From the NCBI GenBank assembly GCA_019448385.1, contig JAGTXO010000007.1, positions 1,116,001 to 1,180,000 on the forward strand: a DNA stretch of 64,000 bases. Direction: 5' to 3'. Made by a program: the position numbers and the translations under genes. Position 1 is the first letter of the stretch; each line of letters begins with the position of its first letter. Source of the stretch: Diacronema lutheri (Eukaryota; Haptophyta; Pavlovophyceae; Pavlovales; Pavlovaceae). The notes beneath the pieces are model-generated. The model made no database searches, was not told where the DNA came from, and saw only the letters and a program-made list of their open reading frames with translations. Positions 1 through 10,260 of this stretch are shown one piece after another.

Positions 1-2708
1 TAGCGGGCTGTCTCGTCGCGCTTGTGCCGCGTCGCGTCGTCCAGCGGCGTGCCGCCCCACCGGTCGACGGGCGAGAGCGCCGCGCGCGCCTCCTCGACGA
101 AAAAGCGCACGACTTCGAGCAGGCCTTCGGACGCGGCGAGGTGGAGCGCCGTCCGCTTGTCGTGGTTGGCCACGTTCACGTCGGCGCCCGGCCGCGCGAG
201 CAGGGCGCGCAGCTCGTCGACGTCGGCGCGGTGCGTTGCGTCGGTCAGGTCGGCCGCCGTCACGGCCGCGCGCGCCGCGTGCTGCCCGCCAACGGCGCCG
301 TTACCGCGCAGATAGGCCGCAACGCCCAAGTGCTGCGAGCGGATAGCATCGTCGAGCGGCGTGCCGCCCCACCGGTCGATGGGCGACGGGTTGGCGTTCG
401 CCTCCTCGATGAGGAACTGGACGACTTCGAGCAGGCCCTCGGACGCGGCGAGGTGGATCGCCGTCCGCTTGTCGTAGTCGCCCTCGTCCACCGCGGCGCC
501 GCGCGCGACGAGCCGGCGCAGCTGCGAAATGTCGCCGTTCGCAGCAGCGTCGCACAAGTCCGCCGACTTTGCGGGCAGGTTGACGCCCGTGCCGCGCGTC
601 GCGCCGACGGCGGCGAGGTAGTCGGCGACGTGCGCGTGCTCCTGGCGGATCGCGTCGTCGAGCGGCGTGCCGCCCCACCGGTCGATGGGCGACGGGTTGG
701 CGTTCGCCTCCTCGATGAGGAACTGGACGACTTCGAGCAGGCCCTCGGACGCGGCGAGGTGGATCGCCGTCCGCTTGTCGTAGTCGCCCGCGTTCACCTC
801 GACGCCGACGGCGACGAGCTTGCGCAGCCGGGGGATGTCGCCCGCCGCCGCGGCCTCGCACAGGTCGGCCGAATTCGCGTCGAAGCGGCCGGAGCCGCGC
901 GCCGCGCCCTTGCTGTCCAAGTAAGCGATACACGCCACCTGCTTGTGCCGGATCGCGTCGTCGAGCGGCGTGTTGCCCCACCGGTCGGCGGGCGAGATGT
1001 CGGCGCACGCCTCGTCGACGAGGAACTGGAGCACGTCCAGCTTGCCCTCGGACGCGACGAGGTGCATCGCCGTCCGCTTATCGTAGTCGCCCGCGTTCAC
1101 CGGCGCCCCATTTTGAATTAGCTCGCGCAGCGTCTGCAAGTCGCCGCGCGCAGCTGCGTCGCAAAGCGCCGACGACCAGCCGGCCGCGAGCGCGCTCGAG
1201 TGCAGCGCCTCCTCCTCGCCCGACTTGAACTCAGTGAACGCGTCCTCGAGGAGCGAGAGTTCCTGCGAGATGATCGCCGCGCTCTCGCCGCGCGTGTGCT
1301 CGCGCGCGCGCGCGCCGGTCGCGAAGGGGCGGAGCGGCGCCTCGATCTCCTTGCGGTAGAGCATCTCCCAGTTGATGCCTAGGGCGCGGGAGGGATTCGG
1401 CGCGAAGAGGGCAGGGCGGGAAGAGATCGGAGAGGGTGGGGCGCAGCCACGGTCGCACGGGCAATGGCGATCGGCGAATTCAGGCGGGGGCGGGCGCGCA
1501 CGAGCGGCACGCCACGATGGCGTGTGGCGCGCGACGAGCGACCGCCGGACCAGCGCGCGCGTGGTGTGCCGCGCGAGAGCGCGCGCGCGGAGCGTGGCGC
1601 GCGCGATTGCGCGCGGAGTGTGGAGCAATCGCGCGGGCGCCATCGCGCACCATCGAAGAAGGGGTGACGCTTGAGCTCCTCGATACCCTCCTCGCCGCAG
1701 CACATGCGCTTGTGCCGCGGCACGCAGAGCAGCCGCCGGATCAGGTCGGCCGCCTCGCGCGACAGCCACCTGATGCCGGCCCGCAGGCGCGCGCGCGCGC
1801 GCGCGCGCGCGTAGCCGCGTCTCGGCCGCCGCCGCGCGGCTGCGGGCCGGCGGGGCGCTGTGCGCCTGCGCTGCGCGCGCGCACGAGGGCATCGGCTTGA
1901 GGTGCGTCTGCGTCTTGAAGCTCTCGATGAGCGAATGCAGATTGTCGTCGCCGTGATCGACGATGAGCGTCTCGCCCATCATCATCTCGCAGAGGAGGAG
2001 GCCAAGGGCCCACCAATCGATGGACGCGCCATAGTCCTTCTCGAGAAACTGCTCAGGCGCGAGGAGCGATGGCGTGCCGATGAGCGTCATCAGCCGCTTG
2101 CCCGTCTTGCGGCTCTGGATCTTCTTCGCAAGCCCAAAGTCGGCGAGCACGAGGTGGCCGTCCGATCCGACGAGCACGTTCTCCGGCTTGAGGTCGCGGT
2201 ACACAAAGTCATGCGAGTGCACGTGCTCGATCGCGAGCGCGATCTCGGCGACGTAAATCTTGCACCAGGCCTCGGGGAAGATGCCACGCTCGAGGTGCGA
2301 GAAGAGGTCGCCACCGCCGACGAACTCGAGCACAAAGTAGACGTGCTTCTTGTCCTGAAAGGCAAAGTGCAGCTGGCAGATGAACGGGTGCTTCAGGTCC
2401 TGCATCGCGACCGATTCGGAGATGGCGCGCTGCGCATCGCCGGTCTTGGTCATGTTCTTCTTGACGAGCACCTTGAGCGCGTACAGACGCCCGTTGCTCT
2501 TTTTGCGCACCAGCAGCACCGTGCCGAACCCGCCCTCGCCCAGCTTGGAGAGGACCTGGAAGTCGTCGATAGAGAGCGTCTTCTCGGCGCGCGGGCCCGG
2601 ACGGCCGAGATCCATGAAGGCCTCGGGCTCGTTGGATGCGTTGGAATTGTCGTCCGAGTTGCCCCGCCCGCGCTCGAATGGCGAGGCGCCCGTCGCCGCA
2701 TCCGCCAT
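1..2708 (-). CDS. AGC-family protein kinase fused to C-terminal ankyrin repeats (3' end beyond window)
   Basis: Serine/threonine kinase of the AGC group. Predicted exons: 1885-2708, 1651-1769, and 1378 down past the left edge; frames join cleanly and restore the AGC C-lobe and tail. Visible: glycine loop GEGGFGTV (about residues 57-64), ATP lysine in YALKV (K79), helix C glutamate near E98, YRDLKPEN (catalytic D172; Tyr replaces the usual His), DFG at 190, APE at 217-219, and an AGC-type tail (HPFFDGINWEMLYRKEIEAP). From about residue 385 follow modules of about 102 residues, each with ankyrin repeats (DYDKRTAIHLAASEGLLEVV, then DRWGGTPLDDAIR). At least four modules are present and the frame is still open at base 1. 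The start is the first ATG before the kinase domain. The ankyrin part probably binds a partner or the kinase itself (inference). Confidence 0.85.
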   Translation of the reverse strand, partial: MADAATGASPFERGRGNSDDNSNASNEPEAFMDLGRPGPRAEKTLSIDDFQVLSKLGEGGFGTVLLVRKKSNGRLYALKVLVKKNMTKTGDAQRAISESVAMQDLKHPFICQLHFAFQDKKHVYFVLEFVGGGDLFSHLERGIFPEAWCKIYVAEIALAIEHVHSHDFVYRDLKPENVLVGSDGHLVLADFGLAKKIQSRKTGKRLMTLIGTPSLLAPEQFLEKDYGASIDWWALGLLLCEMMMGETLIVDHGDDNLHSLIESFKTQTHLKPMPSCARAAQAHSAPPARSRAAAAETRLRARARARAPAGRHQVAVARGGRPDPAAALRAAAQAHVLRRGGYRGAQASPLLRWCAMAPARLLHTPRAIARATLRARALARHTTRALVRRSLVARHTPSWRAARARPPPPEFADRHCPCDRGCAPPSPISSRPALFAPNPSRALGINWEMLYRKEIEAPLRPFATGARAREHTRGESAAIISQELSLLEDAFTEFKSGEEEALHSSALAAGWSSALCDAAARGDLQTLRELIQNGAPVNAGDYDKRTAMHLVASEGKLDVLQFLVDEACADISPADRWGNTPLDDAIRHKQVACIAYLDSKGAARGSGRFDANSADLCEAAAAGDIPRLRKLVAVGVEVNAGDYDKRTAIHLAASEGLLEVVQFLIEEANANPSPIDRWGGTPLDDAIRQEHAHVADYLAAVGATRGTGVNLPAKSADLCDAAANGDISQLRRLVARGAAVDEGDYDKRTAIHLAASEGLLEVVQFLIEEANANPSPIDRWGGTPLDDAIRSQHLGVAAYLRGNGAVGGQHAARAAVTAADLTDATHRADVDELRALLARPGADVNVANHDKRTALHLAASEGLLEVVRFFVEEARAALSPVDRWGGTPLDDATRHKRDETAR
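349..789 (-). repeat. 135-bp perfect direct repeat inside the ankyrin region
   Basis: Bases 349-483 and 655-789 are identical by eye over 135 positions, offset 306 bp, exactly one 102-codon ankyrin module. The flanking module sequence has diverged, so the identity suggests recent duplication or gene conversion. Confidence 0.85.
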
Positions 2709-2881
2709 CGCCGCGCGCGCGCGGCCGTGACCTTCCAGCGCGCGGACCCGAACGCGCACACCCCTTCGCTGTGGAGCGGGCAACTTTAAAAGCAAATGAC
2801 TGCCGAAACCGAAGCGCAGTCACTTGGCGTGTAGACGACGCCTGGCGCCTGGGCGGTTGCCCCGGGTCGGGCCGGGAGCTC

Positions 2882-3352
2882 ATGACGCGTGCGGCGCGCG
2901 CGCGGGGACGGCACGCGCCCGCGCGCTGCGAGCACGCCGACCACCAGCCGTCCGCCTCCCTCTTCCCGCCCGATCACGCGCGTCTCGGGCCGCGCACGCA
3001 GGTGGCAACCAGCGCGACACAGATCGTGCGCGGGCGCTGGCGCGCGCCAAGGGCGGCGCAGGCACGGGCAAGTCAACGCTCAAGACGGCCGAATCGTGCG
3101 CGCGCGCGTGCGTTTCTGCGGCGCACCCGCGCTCCGCCGCCCACCTGCGCGCGCGCGCGGCCGATGCGCACCGAAGGCGCGCACGCCGACGAGCTGGCGG
3201 CCCGTTGCGCATCCACGCGGCGTGCGCGTCGCAGTGATGCGGAGAAAGTGCGCCAGAAGCAGGCGGCCGCCGAGGCGAAGAAAGCCGCCGAAGCTGCCAA
3301 CGCAAAACCAGCATCCGGTGGCGTCGTCAAGCAGAAATTCGACATCAAGTAG
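2882..3352 (+). CDS. SERF/4F5-like small charged protein
   Basis: A 72-residue basic protein of the 4F5/SERF type. Predicted exons: 2882-2888 (only seven bases), 3002-3095 and 3235-3352; lengths sum to 219, a whole number of codons. Splicing ATGACGC to GTGGCAACC creates the family's hallmark N-terminus MTRGNQR, which is the reason for the tiny first exon. The rest is rich in Lys, Ala and Glu (DAEKVRQKQAAAEAKKAAEA) and ends in KQKFDIK. The family is known for affecting amyloid aggregation and RNA or nucleic-acid binding; the cellular role here is unknown. It is divergent from the kinase gene with 173 bp between start codons; that spacer contains an AT-rich CTTTAAAAG that could be a core-promoter element. 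The model depends on the very short exon and needs transcript support. Confidence 0.75.
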   Translation: MTRAARARGRHAPARCEHADHQPSASLFPPDHARLGPRTQVATSATQIVRGRWRAPRAAQARASQRSRRPNRARARAFLRRTRAPPPTCARARPMRTEGAHADELAARCASTRRARRSDAEKVRQKQAAAEAKKAAEAANAKPASGGVVKQKFDIK

Positions 3353-3625
3353 CCGTGTGCACGTCCCGCACTCAAGCTACCGGCGAGCCGACAGCTACGG
3401 GCGCGCGCGGCGTGGGCGCACCCCTACAAGAAGGGCGGATCGTAAGGGCAGATCGCACGGGGGTGCTTGCAGTCCTTGCAACAGACGGGCGTCGATGGCT
3501 GCTACATGGCCAAGCGGCGGCTGGCAGCGGAGGCACCATCTCCGGCGTGAGCGAAAGAAGCCCAGAGCATCCGCGTCACGCTGCCGACACAGTGTCGCAC
3601 AATATTCTTGAAGATTCTGGCCGTT

Positions 3626-4300
3626 TTACAGCGCCTTTAGCATGCTCTCCGCCGAGGACGCGCCGTCAAACGCGCCGCCCTTCTCGAGCCCAAGCGCGGT
3701 TACCTTGCCGTCCTCCACAACCATCGCGCAACGCACGCAGCGCACGCCGCCAAAATTGCCCGTGTCAAACGACAGCCCGGCCGCCTTGGTGAACGCCGCG
3801 CCGCCGTCCGCGAGCATAAGCACCGCGCCGGACGGGTCCTTGTCCTTGGACCACGCCGCCATGACGAACGGGTCATTGACGGAAAGGCACGCGATGGTGT
3901 CGACGCCCTTGGCCTTGAAGGCCGCCGCCTGGCTGATGAAGCCAGGCAGCTGCTTCTCCGAGCACGTCGGCGTCATTGCGCCCGGCAGGCCGAAGAGCAC
4001 GACCTTCTTGCCGGCGAAGACATCCTTGGCGGGCAGCGGCTTGGGGCCGCTATCGATCACCATGAACTCGCCAGTCATCGGCAGCGAGTCGCCCTGCGAG
4101 CGCGCGGGGCCGCGCGGGCCAGGCGGTGTGGGCGCGTGTGCGCAGCCGCGTGCCAGGGCAAGGCACGCGCAGAGCAAAGCGCGCACCACCGCGAGCATGC
4201 GCGCGCTCGACGCGCCGCCGCGCGCCGAGAGCAGGCGGCTTTGCGCAGAGAAGGCCGAGGCCGCCGACAGAAACGACAGGACGAGCGCCGCGCACTTCAT
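3626..4300 (-). CDS. Type II (PRX5/PRXII-like) peroxiredoxin, plastid-targeted
   Basis: Thiol peroxidase reducing H2O2 and organic peroxides. Predicted exons 4190-4300 and 3626-4093 with a 96-bp in-frame intron; 192 residues. The N-terminus is a hydrophobic ER-type signal ending near ASAFSAQS, followed by a short Ser/Arg-rich stretch, the bipartite layout of complex plastids. Core motifs: GKKVVLFGLPGAMTPTCS with the peroxidatic cysteine near C81, LPGF, ACLSVNDPFVM, and FGGVRCVRCAMVVEDGKV carrying candidate resolving cysteines near C156 and C159. The length of the mature part fits the family. Its start lies 74 bp after the stop of the next gene upstream on the same strand. If the intron were retained, the frame would stay open and add about 32 residues, so the splice call rests on family alignment from memory. 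Confidence 0.85.
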   Translation of the reverse strand: MKCAALVLSFLSAASAFSAQSRLLSARGGASSARMLAVVRALLCACLALARGCAHAPTPPGPRGPARSQGDSLPMTGEFMVIDSGPKPLPAKDVFAGKKVVLFGLPGAMTPTCSEKQLPGFISQAAAFKAKGVDTIACLSVNDPFVMAAWSKDKDPSGAVLMLADGGAAFTKAAGLSFDTGNFGGVRCVRCAMVVEDGKVTALGLEKGGAFDGASSAESMLKAL

Positions 4301-4374
4301 GTCGCGATCGAGATTACGCGAGCGGAGGGTTTGGAGCGATGGCGCACCAAATTTTGCAGTTTTCACTTTACTTA

Positions 4375-5052
4375 TCAGACTGACTCGTCGCGCGGCGCGT
4401 CGGGCGCGGCGGCTCGCGCGCCGGTGAGCGCGGGCCGCGGGATCGCGCGCGGCAGCTCGCGCTGCGCCTTCGCCGCCGCCGCCTGGTGCTGCGCGACCGC
4501 GTCTCGGTCGACCACGTTCTTGTGCACGAGCATCTCCGTCCGCTCGGGCGGCACGGGGCGCGAGCCGAGCCAAAAGGGCGTCCAAGACTTGTACTCGCGG
4601 ATGACAAAGGTGGACGTCCGGTTCCCGCCGCGCGCCGCATCCGACCGCGCCTCGTTCTCGAGCGCCTCGTCGAGGTCGGCTCGGAGGAGCGCGAACGACG
4701 CGGTCGGCTGCACGTCGGCGAGGGCGCTGAGCGTACCCTGCTGCGCGCCGAGGATCGCAGCGAGGCTACCCGTCAGTGACGGCGCCATCCAGCGCATCTC
4801 CTTGGACGCTCGCGGGAAGCCCGCGATGGCGAGCCGGGCGCCGGCCGCGCCGACGAGCGCAAAGCCCGCCGCGGAGAACATGGCGCCTGACGCGACGTGC
4901 ACGGCATTGCCCAGGCTGTTCTCCGGGCGGAGCGACACGTCTCTTGAAAGCGAGTCGAACCCCTCCTGCCGCCGCCGCTCGTCCGCGCCCATCCCGCGCG
5001 CAGGCGAAAACGCGCGCGCGTGGCGCGTTTCAAAAGGGGCGGCCGAGGCCAT
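4375..5052 (-). CDS. Unknown protein, one possible membrane segment
   Basis: I do not recognise this protein. The open frame gives 225 residues from the ATG at 5052, or 205 from an internal ATG at 4992. It has a hydrophobic, small-residue stretch (about MFSAAGFALVGAAGARLAIAGF in two overlapping parts) that could be one membrane helix, a second mildly hydrophobic stretch (SLTGSLAAILGAQQGTLSAL), and a C-terminal half with the conserved-looking string REYKSWTPFWLGSRPVPP followed by an Ala/Gln/Arg-rich end. Codon use looks like that of its coding neighbours. An organellar inner-membrane location is possible but not shown. The 5052 start codon overlaps the start codon of the divergent gene on the other strand. 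Confidence 0.6.
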   Translation of the reverse strand: MASAAPFETRHARAFSPARGMGADERRRQEGFDSLSRDVSLRPENSLGNAVHVASGAMFSAAGFALVGAAGARLAIAGFPRASKEMRWMAPSLTGSLAAILGAQQGTLSALADVQPTASFALLRADLDEALENEARSDAARGGNRTSTFVIREYKSWTPFWLGSRPVPPERTEMLVHKNVVDRDAVAQHQAAAAKAQRELPRAIPRPALTGARAAAPDAPRDESV

Positions 5053-8000
5053 GGAGCTCGCGTGCGCACCCGTCGCCGGCGCGAGGCAGGTGGCGGTATT
5101 CGATTTGGCTTCGTCGCGGCAGGTGTGCCTAGTGGACGTTGAGGGCGAAGTCGTCTGCGCAGACGTGTTCCAATTCGTCGCTGCCGACGGCGCGCACACG
5201 CGCGCGCTCGCGTCGACGGCCGACGGCCGGCTCCTGCGGTGGGACCCGACCGCCGAGCTGCTGCCGCTCGCGCCGGACGGGCGGCGCCGGCCTGAGGAGA
5301 TGGTCGTCGGCTCGGCGAGGGGGGCCGTTCTCACGACACGCTTCGTCGGCGCGTCTCTCGCCGGCGGCGAGCACGCCACGCTCCTGCTTGGCAAGGCGGA
5401 CGGGCAGGTGGTCGCGCTCGACCTCGCGTCGCGCGCGCCGCTCCCATCCTTTGAGCTCACGTGGCGCGGCGAGGTGTCGCTCGGCGGGGTGAGCGCACTC
5501 GAGCTGCTCCCCGATGCGCACGCCGCCGCGCCGCCCGCCGTCGAGCCGCGCCTCCTCGTTGGGTACGAGTCCGGCGTGATCGAGCTCGTCTCGCTCGGAT
5601 CGACCGTCGCGCTCTCGCGCGCACTTGACCGCATCCGCACCGCCGGGCCCGTGCGCGCGCTGCGCGCGCAGCTCGCGCGCGCGGCGCTCGGCGCGGATGC
5701 GCGCGTCGTCTTCTGGGCCGCGTGCACTGCCGCCGACGGCGCGCTGTGCCACTCGCTCGGCGAGGCGGTGGTGAGCGGTGGCGGCGCGGCGGCCGGCGGC
5801 GGCGGGGGCCGTGCGGACGGCGACGGCGACGACACGATGGGCGGCGGCGGAGCGGCGACGGAGGCGGCCGACGCGGCGGTCGCGCGGCTGCACACGCTGC
5901 ACTCGGCCGACGAGCTCCACCTCCCGCACGCGCGCATCCTCGACGTGTGCCCCTGCGCGACCAACACGGCGCCGGCCGCGCGCGCCCTCGCCCTCGCCCT
6001 GTGCGCGCCGGCCGACGCCGGCGCGCGCGCCGGCCTCGAGCTGTGGGCGGTGGACGTCTCGGCGGCGCTGCGCGCGGCGGACACGGGCACGCTCGTCTCG
6101 CCGGCCGCGCTGCTCTGCCGCGCGCCGTCGCGCGCCGGTGGCCTCGTCGCCGGCCGGCTCCACTCGGGCGGCAGGGCGGTGCACGACGCGCGCGCGCTGC
6201 TCGCGCCGCTGGCCGCGCCGCCGGCGGACGCGACGTGCTGGGCGGCGGCGCTGCTCGCGGCGGTGCGCGCGGCCGCGGAGAACGAGCCGCTGCCCGCCGG
6301 CCACCCCGGCCACGCCGCGCGCCCGTCCGTACGCGCGCCGTGCGTGGTGTGGGACGAGAGCACGTGCGCCTTGCTGGCGATCGAGCACGCATCAGCGGCC
6401 GACAGCGCGCTCGCCGCCCTCGGCCGCGCGGGCGCGCGCGCGCTGAGCGACGACCGGCTGACGGAACAGCTGTGGGTCGAGTGTTGGCACGCGGGCCTGT
6501 TGCGCGGCGTCGCTCGCCCGCACGCGCGCGCCGGCGGCGGCGAAGGCGAAGGCGGCGCGGGCGCCGTCGCCGGCGCCGGCGCCGGCGGCGCGCTTGACGC
6601 CGCGGGCGACGCGCTACTCGCGCACCTCGAGCACGCGGCGCGCGCGCAGCCAAGCCGCGAGGCGTTCGACGTGCTCGGCGCGCTGCGCGCCGCGATGGGC
6701 GGCGACAGGCAGCACGCACTCACCGTCTCGCGGCTGCATTTGATGGAGGTGTGCCTGAGGCACCGTGCGACCTGCGCGGCCGTGAGCGCGGCCGCCGCGA
6801 CCAACGGCGCCAACCTCTCCGCCGTCTTCATCGGCTCGAACGCGCGCGACCTCGTGCGCGAGTGGGCCGTTGCCGCCGCCGACGCGCAGACCGCCCTCGC
6901 GCACGCCGCGCTCGACGCGGTCGCCGCCGCCGCCGACGGCGCGCGCGGCGCGCGCGCGCCGGCGCGCGGCGCGCGCGCGGAGCACACGCGCGGCGCGGAC
7001 GCGGTGGGCGCGGCGCTCGAGCTCGCGGCCGTGCGCGCGAATGGGCTGTGCGCGGTGCTCGCGTCGCTGCTGTCGGCCGACATGGCCGCCGCCGCCGCGG
7101 GCGCGCTCGAGCCCGCCGCCGCGCACGCGATCGCGTCGACGCTCGGCGCGCTCGCGTGCGCCTTTGCAGCGATGCGCGCGGCGGCGTGGCTCGTGGCGCA
7201 CGGCGTTGTGCGCGCGGCGCCGCCGCCGGCCGCGGAGCTCGACGGCGGCGCGGCGGACGCGGTGTGGCTCCGCTTCCCGCTCGACGAGGGCCCCACGCTC
7301 GTCGCGTACGCCGCCGACCACTGGCCCGCCGCCGACGCGCCGGACGATGCGGCCGGTGGCGCGCGCGCGCGCGGCGACGGCGGCGGGCTGGACGGCGGTG
7401 TGTGCCCGTCGCCGATCGGCTCGGCGAGCGCGCTGCTCGCGCTCGCCGCCACGTCGCCTGAGGTCGCCGCCGAGCGCATTCTGTACGCGTTGCATCGCGC
7501 GCACCATGCCGTCGCTACCGTCGCCGGTGGCGGCGGCGGTGACAGCGGCGCCGGCGCGCGCGCGCTCGGCCGCCTCGTCCGGCTGGTGGAGGCGACGCAC
7601 CCGGCGCACGGCGTGGGCGTCTCGCGCGCGCGTGCGCAGGGCATGCGCGCCCTCGCCGCCGCGGACGACGGCCGCTGGGCGGAGGCGAGCGCGCTCGTGC
7701 TCCAGCCCTCGGGCACGCCCGCGCGCGCCCTGCCGTTCGCGCTCGCCATCGCGCGCGCCCTGTGCGATCGGGCGGACGCGCACGACGCGCGCGATGGTGG
7801 CGGTGGTGGCGATGATGGCGAGGTGGCGGCCGGCGTGGAGCTTGCCGACGCCGCGCGCCGCCTCGCCGCGTTCCTCGACCTCGTCGCGCAAGCGGACGAC
7901 GACGCGGACAACGACGCGGTGCTGTGGGACGCGTCGAGCGATGGCGACGCGCCGGCTGAGCTGAGCGCGCGCTTGCTCGAGCTGCGCCGCGTGCACGTGC

Positions 8001-10108
8001 GCCTCTGCTTTGCGAGCGGCGAGCTGCTTGGAGCCTACCGCTCGACGAGCGCGTGCGCCGATCGCGCCTCCTTCGAGCTTTTTTACGCGCAGCTCGCGGC
8101 GAGGGCTAGCCTGCACTTGTGCGCTGCCGCGCCGCCGCGCCGCCACGCCGCCGCGCCGTCGCGCCGCGCGCGCCGCGCGCGCTGTGGGCTGCACGCGGCA
8201 CGGCATCGTGCGTGCGCGCCGTGTGCGCGCCGCTTTCCCGCGCCGCGCCGGAAAGCCCGAGCGCAGGCGCGGGAAAGTGGGCTTTCCGAGCGCCGGAAAG
8301 CCCGAGCGCGCGAGTCTTGACGCGAACGCACCTGCCCACTCGCCGCGCGACATCGCCGCGTGCGCAGCCTCATCCACTGCCCGCTCGAGCCGCGCGAGCG
8401 CGCGTGGGCCGACGAGCTGCTGATCGCTGACGCGCGCGAGCGCCCACCCGCCGCCTCCGAGGCCGCCATCGCCGTTCGCTTCGGTTTGCTTCTCATGCAC
8501 GCCGAGTTTGCACAGGCGCGCGCGGCGCGTGTCTGCGCTTTGGCGCGCGGGGCCGCGGCTGGCGCGCGGCTTATGGCGTGGCACGCGCGCGCCTGTGCGA
8601 GCGGCAGGCGGCGTGGTCCTCGAGCGCGCGCGCCGACCACGCCGCCCGCCGCCCGCCGCCCGCCGCCCGCCGCCCGCCGCCCCGCGCCCCGCGCAGGCCT
8701 TCGCCGCGTACGATCAATTGGGTAGCGCGCCTCCGCTTCGCGGCCTGCGCCACTCGGCAGCCATCGTGCTTGAGCATCTCTCGCAGGTGCTGCCTGCAGG
8801 CATGGCGGCCGAGCTCGCGCCCGGCACGCATCTGTCGGCGCGCGAGCTGCTTGGCGCGGATGGCAGCGAGCGCGGCGCGGGCTCGCGTTTGGCCGTCGCG
8901 ACGCCGCTCCGCGTGCACGGCGCGCCCGCCGGCCTCGCGCGCGCGTCGCCCGCGCCCGGCGGCGCCGACAGCCGCGTGCGCGGAACGCCGTATGCCCTCA
9001 GCCGCGCGCGCGCCTCGTTTGTCTCCGCCCTCGCCTCGCCCGTGCCGCACGAGCTGCGAACGCCAACGGCGCGCGAGCGCGCGCTCGGCGTTGGCTCCGA
9101 GTTGGGCGCGGCGCTCGGCGCTGTCGCGGGCGCGTACGCAGGCGCGGGAGGAGGAGCCGCGCCTGGCGCGCTTGACTATGCCGCTGGCTGGAAGCAGCAG
9201 CAGCGGCAGCCGGCGGCGCTGCTCGCGTCGCCCGCCCTCCACGCGGCGCTCGCGCTCATCCCATCGCCGGTGCGCGCGCGCGCGCGCGCGCGCGCCTGCA
9301 CGCCGCGCGTACGCGCAGCTGGCGCGCGGCGCTGCCGGCCAGTTGCTGCCGGCCAGTTGCTGCCGGCCAGTTGCTGCCGGCCAGTTGCTGCCGGCCAGTT
9401 GCTGCCGGCCAGTTGCTGCCGGCCAGTTGCTGCCGGCCAGTTGCCGCGCCGCGCGGGAGAGTCAAGTCCCCGTCCGTTCGTGCGACCCCTCCTCCTCCCC
9501 CCCCCCCCCCCCCCCCCCCCCCCCGGCGCCGTCGCCGTCGCACTGCACCGGTGGTTTGGCCCCGTCCTTCAACCTCCGCCCCCCCCCCCCCCCCCACCCC
9601 ACCCCACCCCCCCGCGCGCGCTGGCGCCGGCCCGCAGGCCGGCCCGCCGCGCGCACCGGCAGCGGTCGCGCACTACGCGCAGACAGTCGCGCATGACGCG
9701 GCGGCCGACGTGCGCGCGGGCGGTCTCGCGCCCTCGCCACTCGCCGGCGGTCCGGTGCATCCCTTTGGCGTCCCACTCCCACGAGGCGCGCTCGCGGCGG
9801 CAGCCGCCAGCGGGCTGAGCGCATCGGCGCCCGGGCGGCCATCGTGCGGCCACGTGGGCGCCGCGCCGTTTGGCGGCAGGCTGCTCCAGCGGTGCGTCGC
9901 CTCGCCTGCGCCGGCGAGCCGCGCGCCATCGTTCGCAGGCTCGGCGCTGCCGCGCGCGGCGCAGGCGCAGCCGACGCACCTGCCGACGCCCAAGCTTGCG
10001 CTGCGGATGCGTAGCGCGCTGCCACCGTCGCCGCAGCCGTGGGCGGCGGCGGCGAGTGGCACGGCCGCAGAGCGCGGCTCCCCTCTCTTCCAGCCCTTGC
10101 CGCGCTGA
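5051..10108 (+). CDS. Large nucleoporin-like protein, ELYS/MEL-28 candidate
   Basis: Predicted exons: 5051-8118, 8368 to 8515 or 8530, 8697-9269, 9638-10108; about 1,420 residues. The first 450 residues read like a divergent beta-propeller (VAVFDLASSRQVCLVDVEGE, GRLLRWDPTAELLPL, LLLGKADGQVVALDLASR, LLVGYESGVIELVSLGS). A long helical region follows, ending in a stretch that resembles the ELYS-domain helices (ELLGAYRSTSACADRASFEL, then CPLEPRERAWADELL, then FGLLLMHAEFAQ). The tail is low complexity with a few Phe-Gly pairs (PFGVPL, APFGG). ELYS seeds nuclear pore assembly on chromatin and belongs to the Y-complex periphery. The second donor is unclear: either a GC donor after 8515 or a GT donor after 8530. 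Low-complexity insertions rich in Gly and Ala make comparison difficult; another propeller-plus-helix scaffold is the main alternative. Confidence 0.5.
9331..9442. repeat. 14-bp minisatellite, eight exact copies
   Basis: The unit gctgccggccagtt is repeated eight times without a mismatch. It lies in the predicted third intron (9270-9637) of the ELYS-like gene. The array contains no spacer structure, so it is not a CRISPR. Confidence 0.95.
9497..9607 (+). repeat. Two long poly-C tracts before a predicted 3' splice site
   Basis: About 28 consecutive C residues at 9497-9524 and a second C-rich run from about 9579 to 9607, both in the sense strand of the ELYS-like gene and ending about 30 bp before the predicted acceptor at 9637. 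Confidence 0.9.
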
Positions 10109-10260
10109 CCGTGAGACCAGCGCGCTCCGACAAGCGCTGCCGAGTGTGTGGGGGGGCTGACTTGTGAACGCCTCAGGGGCGGCTGACGCTTGTGACAGTG
10201 TGATGGCTGAGCAGGGGGTGCGAGCCTCTCTTCCTCTCAGCGCCTGATACGCACACGTTA

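Noticed and set aside
24-1121. Long open frames on the plus strand over the ankyrin region
   Set aside because: They are shadows of the minus-strand kinase-ankyrin gene; only the minus frame gives ankyrin and kinase motifs.
3442-3472. A canonical-looking 31-bp intron (gtaagg to ttgcag) after the SERF-like gene
   Set aside because: Too short for a spliceosomal intron, and no flanking exon is recognisable.
3431-3500. Minus-strand Cys-rich peptide frame (CCKDCKHPRAICPYDPPFL)
   Set aside because: A stop lies directly upstream in frame and no start or partner exon can be found.
9331-9442. Repeat array considered as CRISPR-like
   Set aside because: Head-to-tail 14-bp copies without spacers in a eukaryotic intron: a minisatellite.
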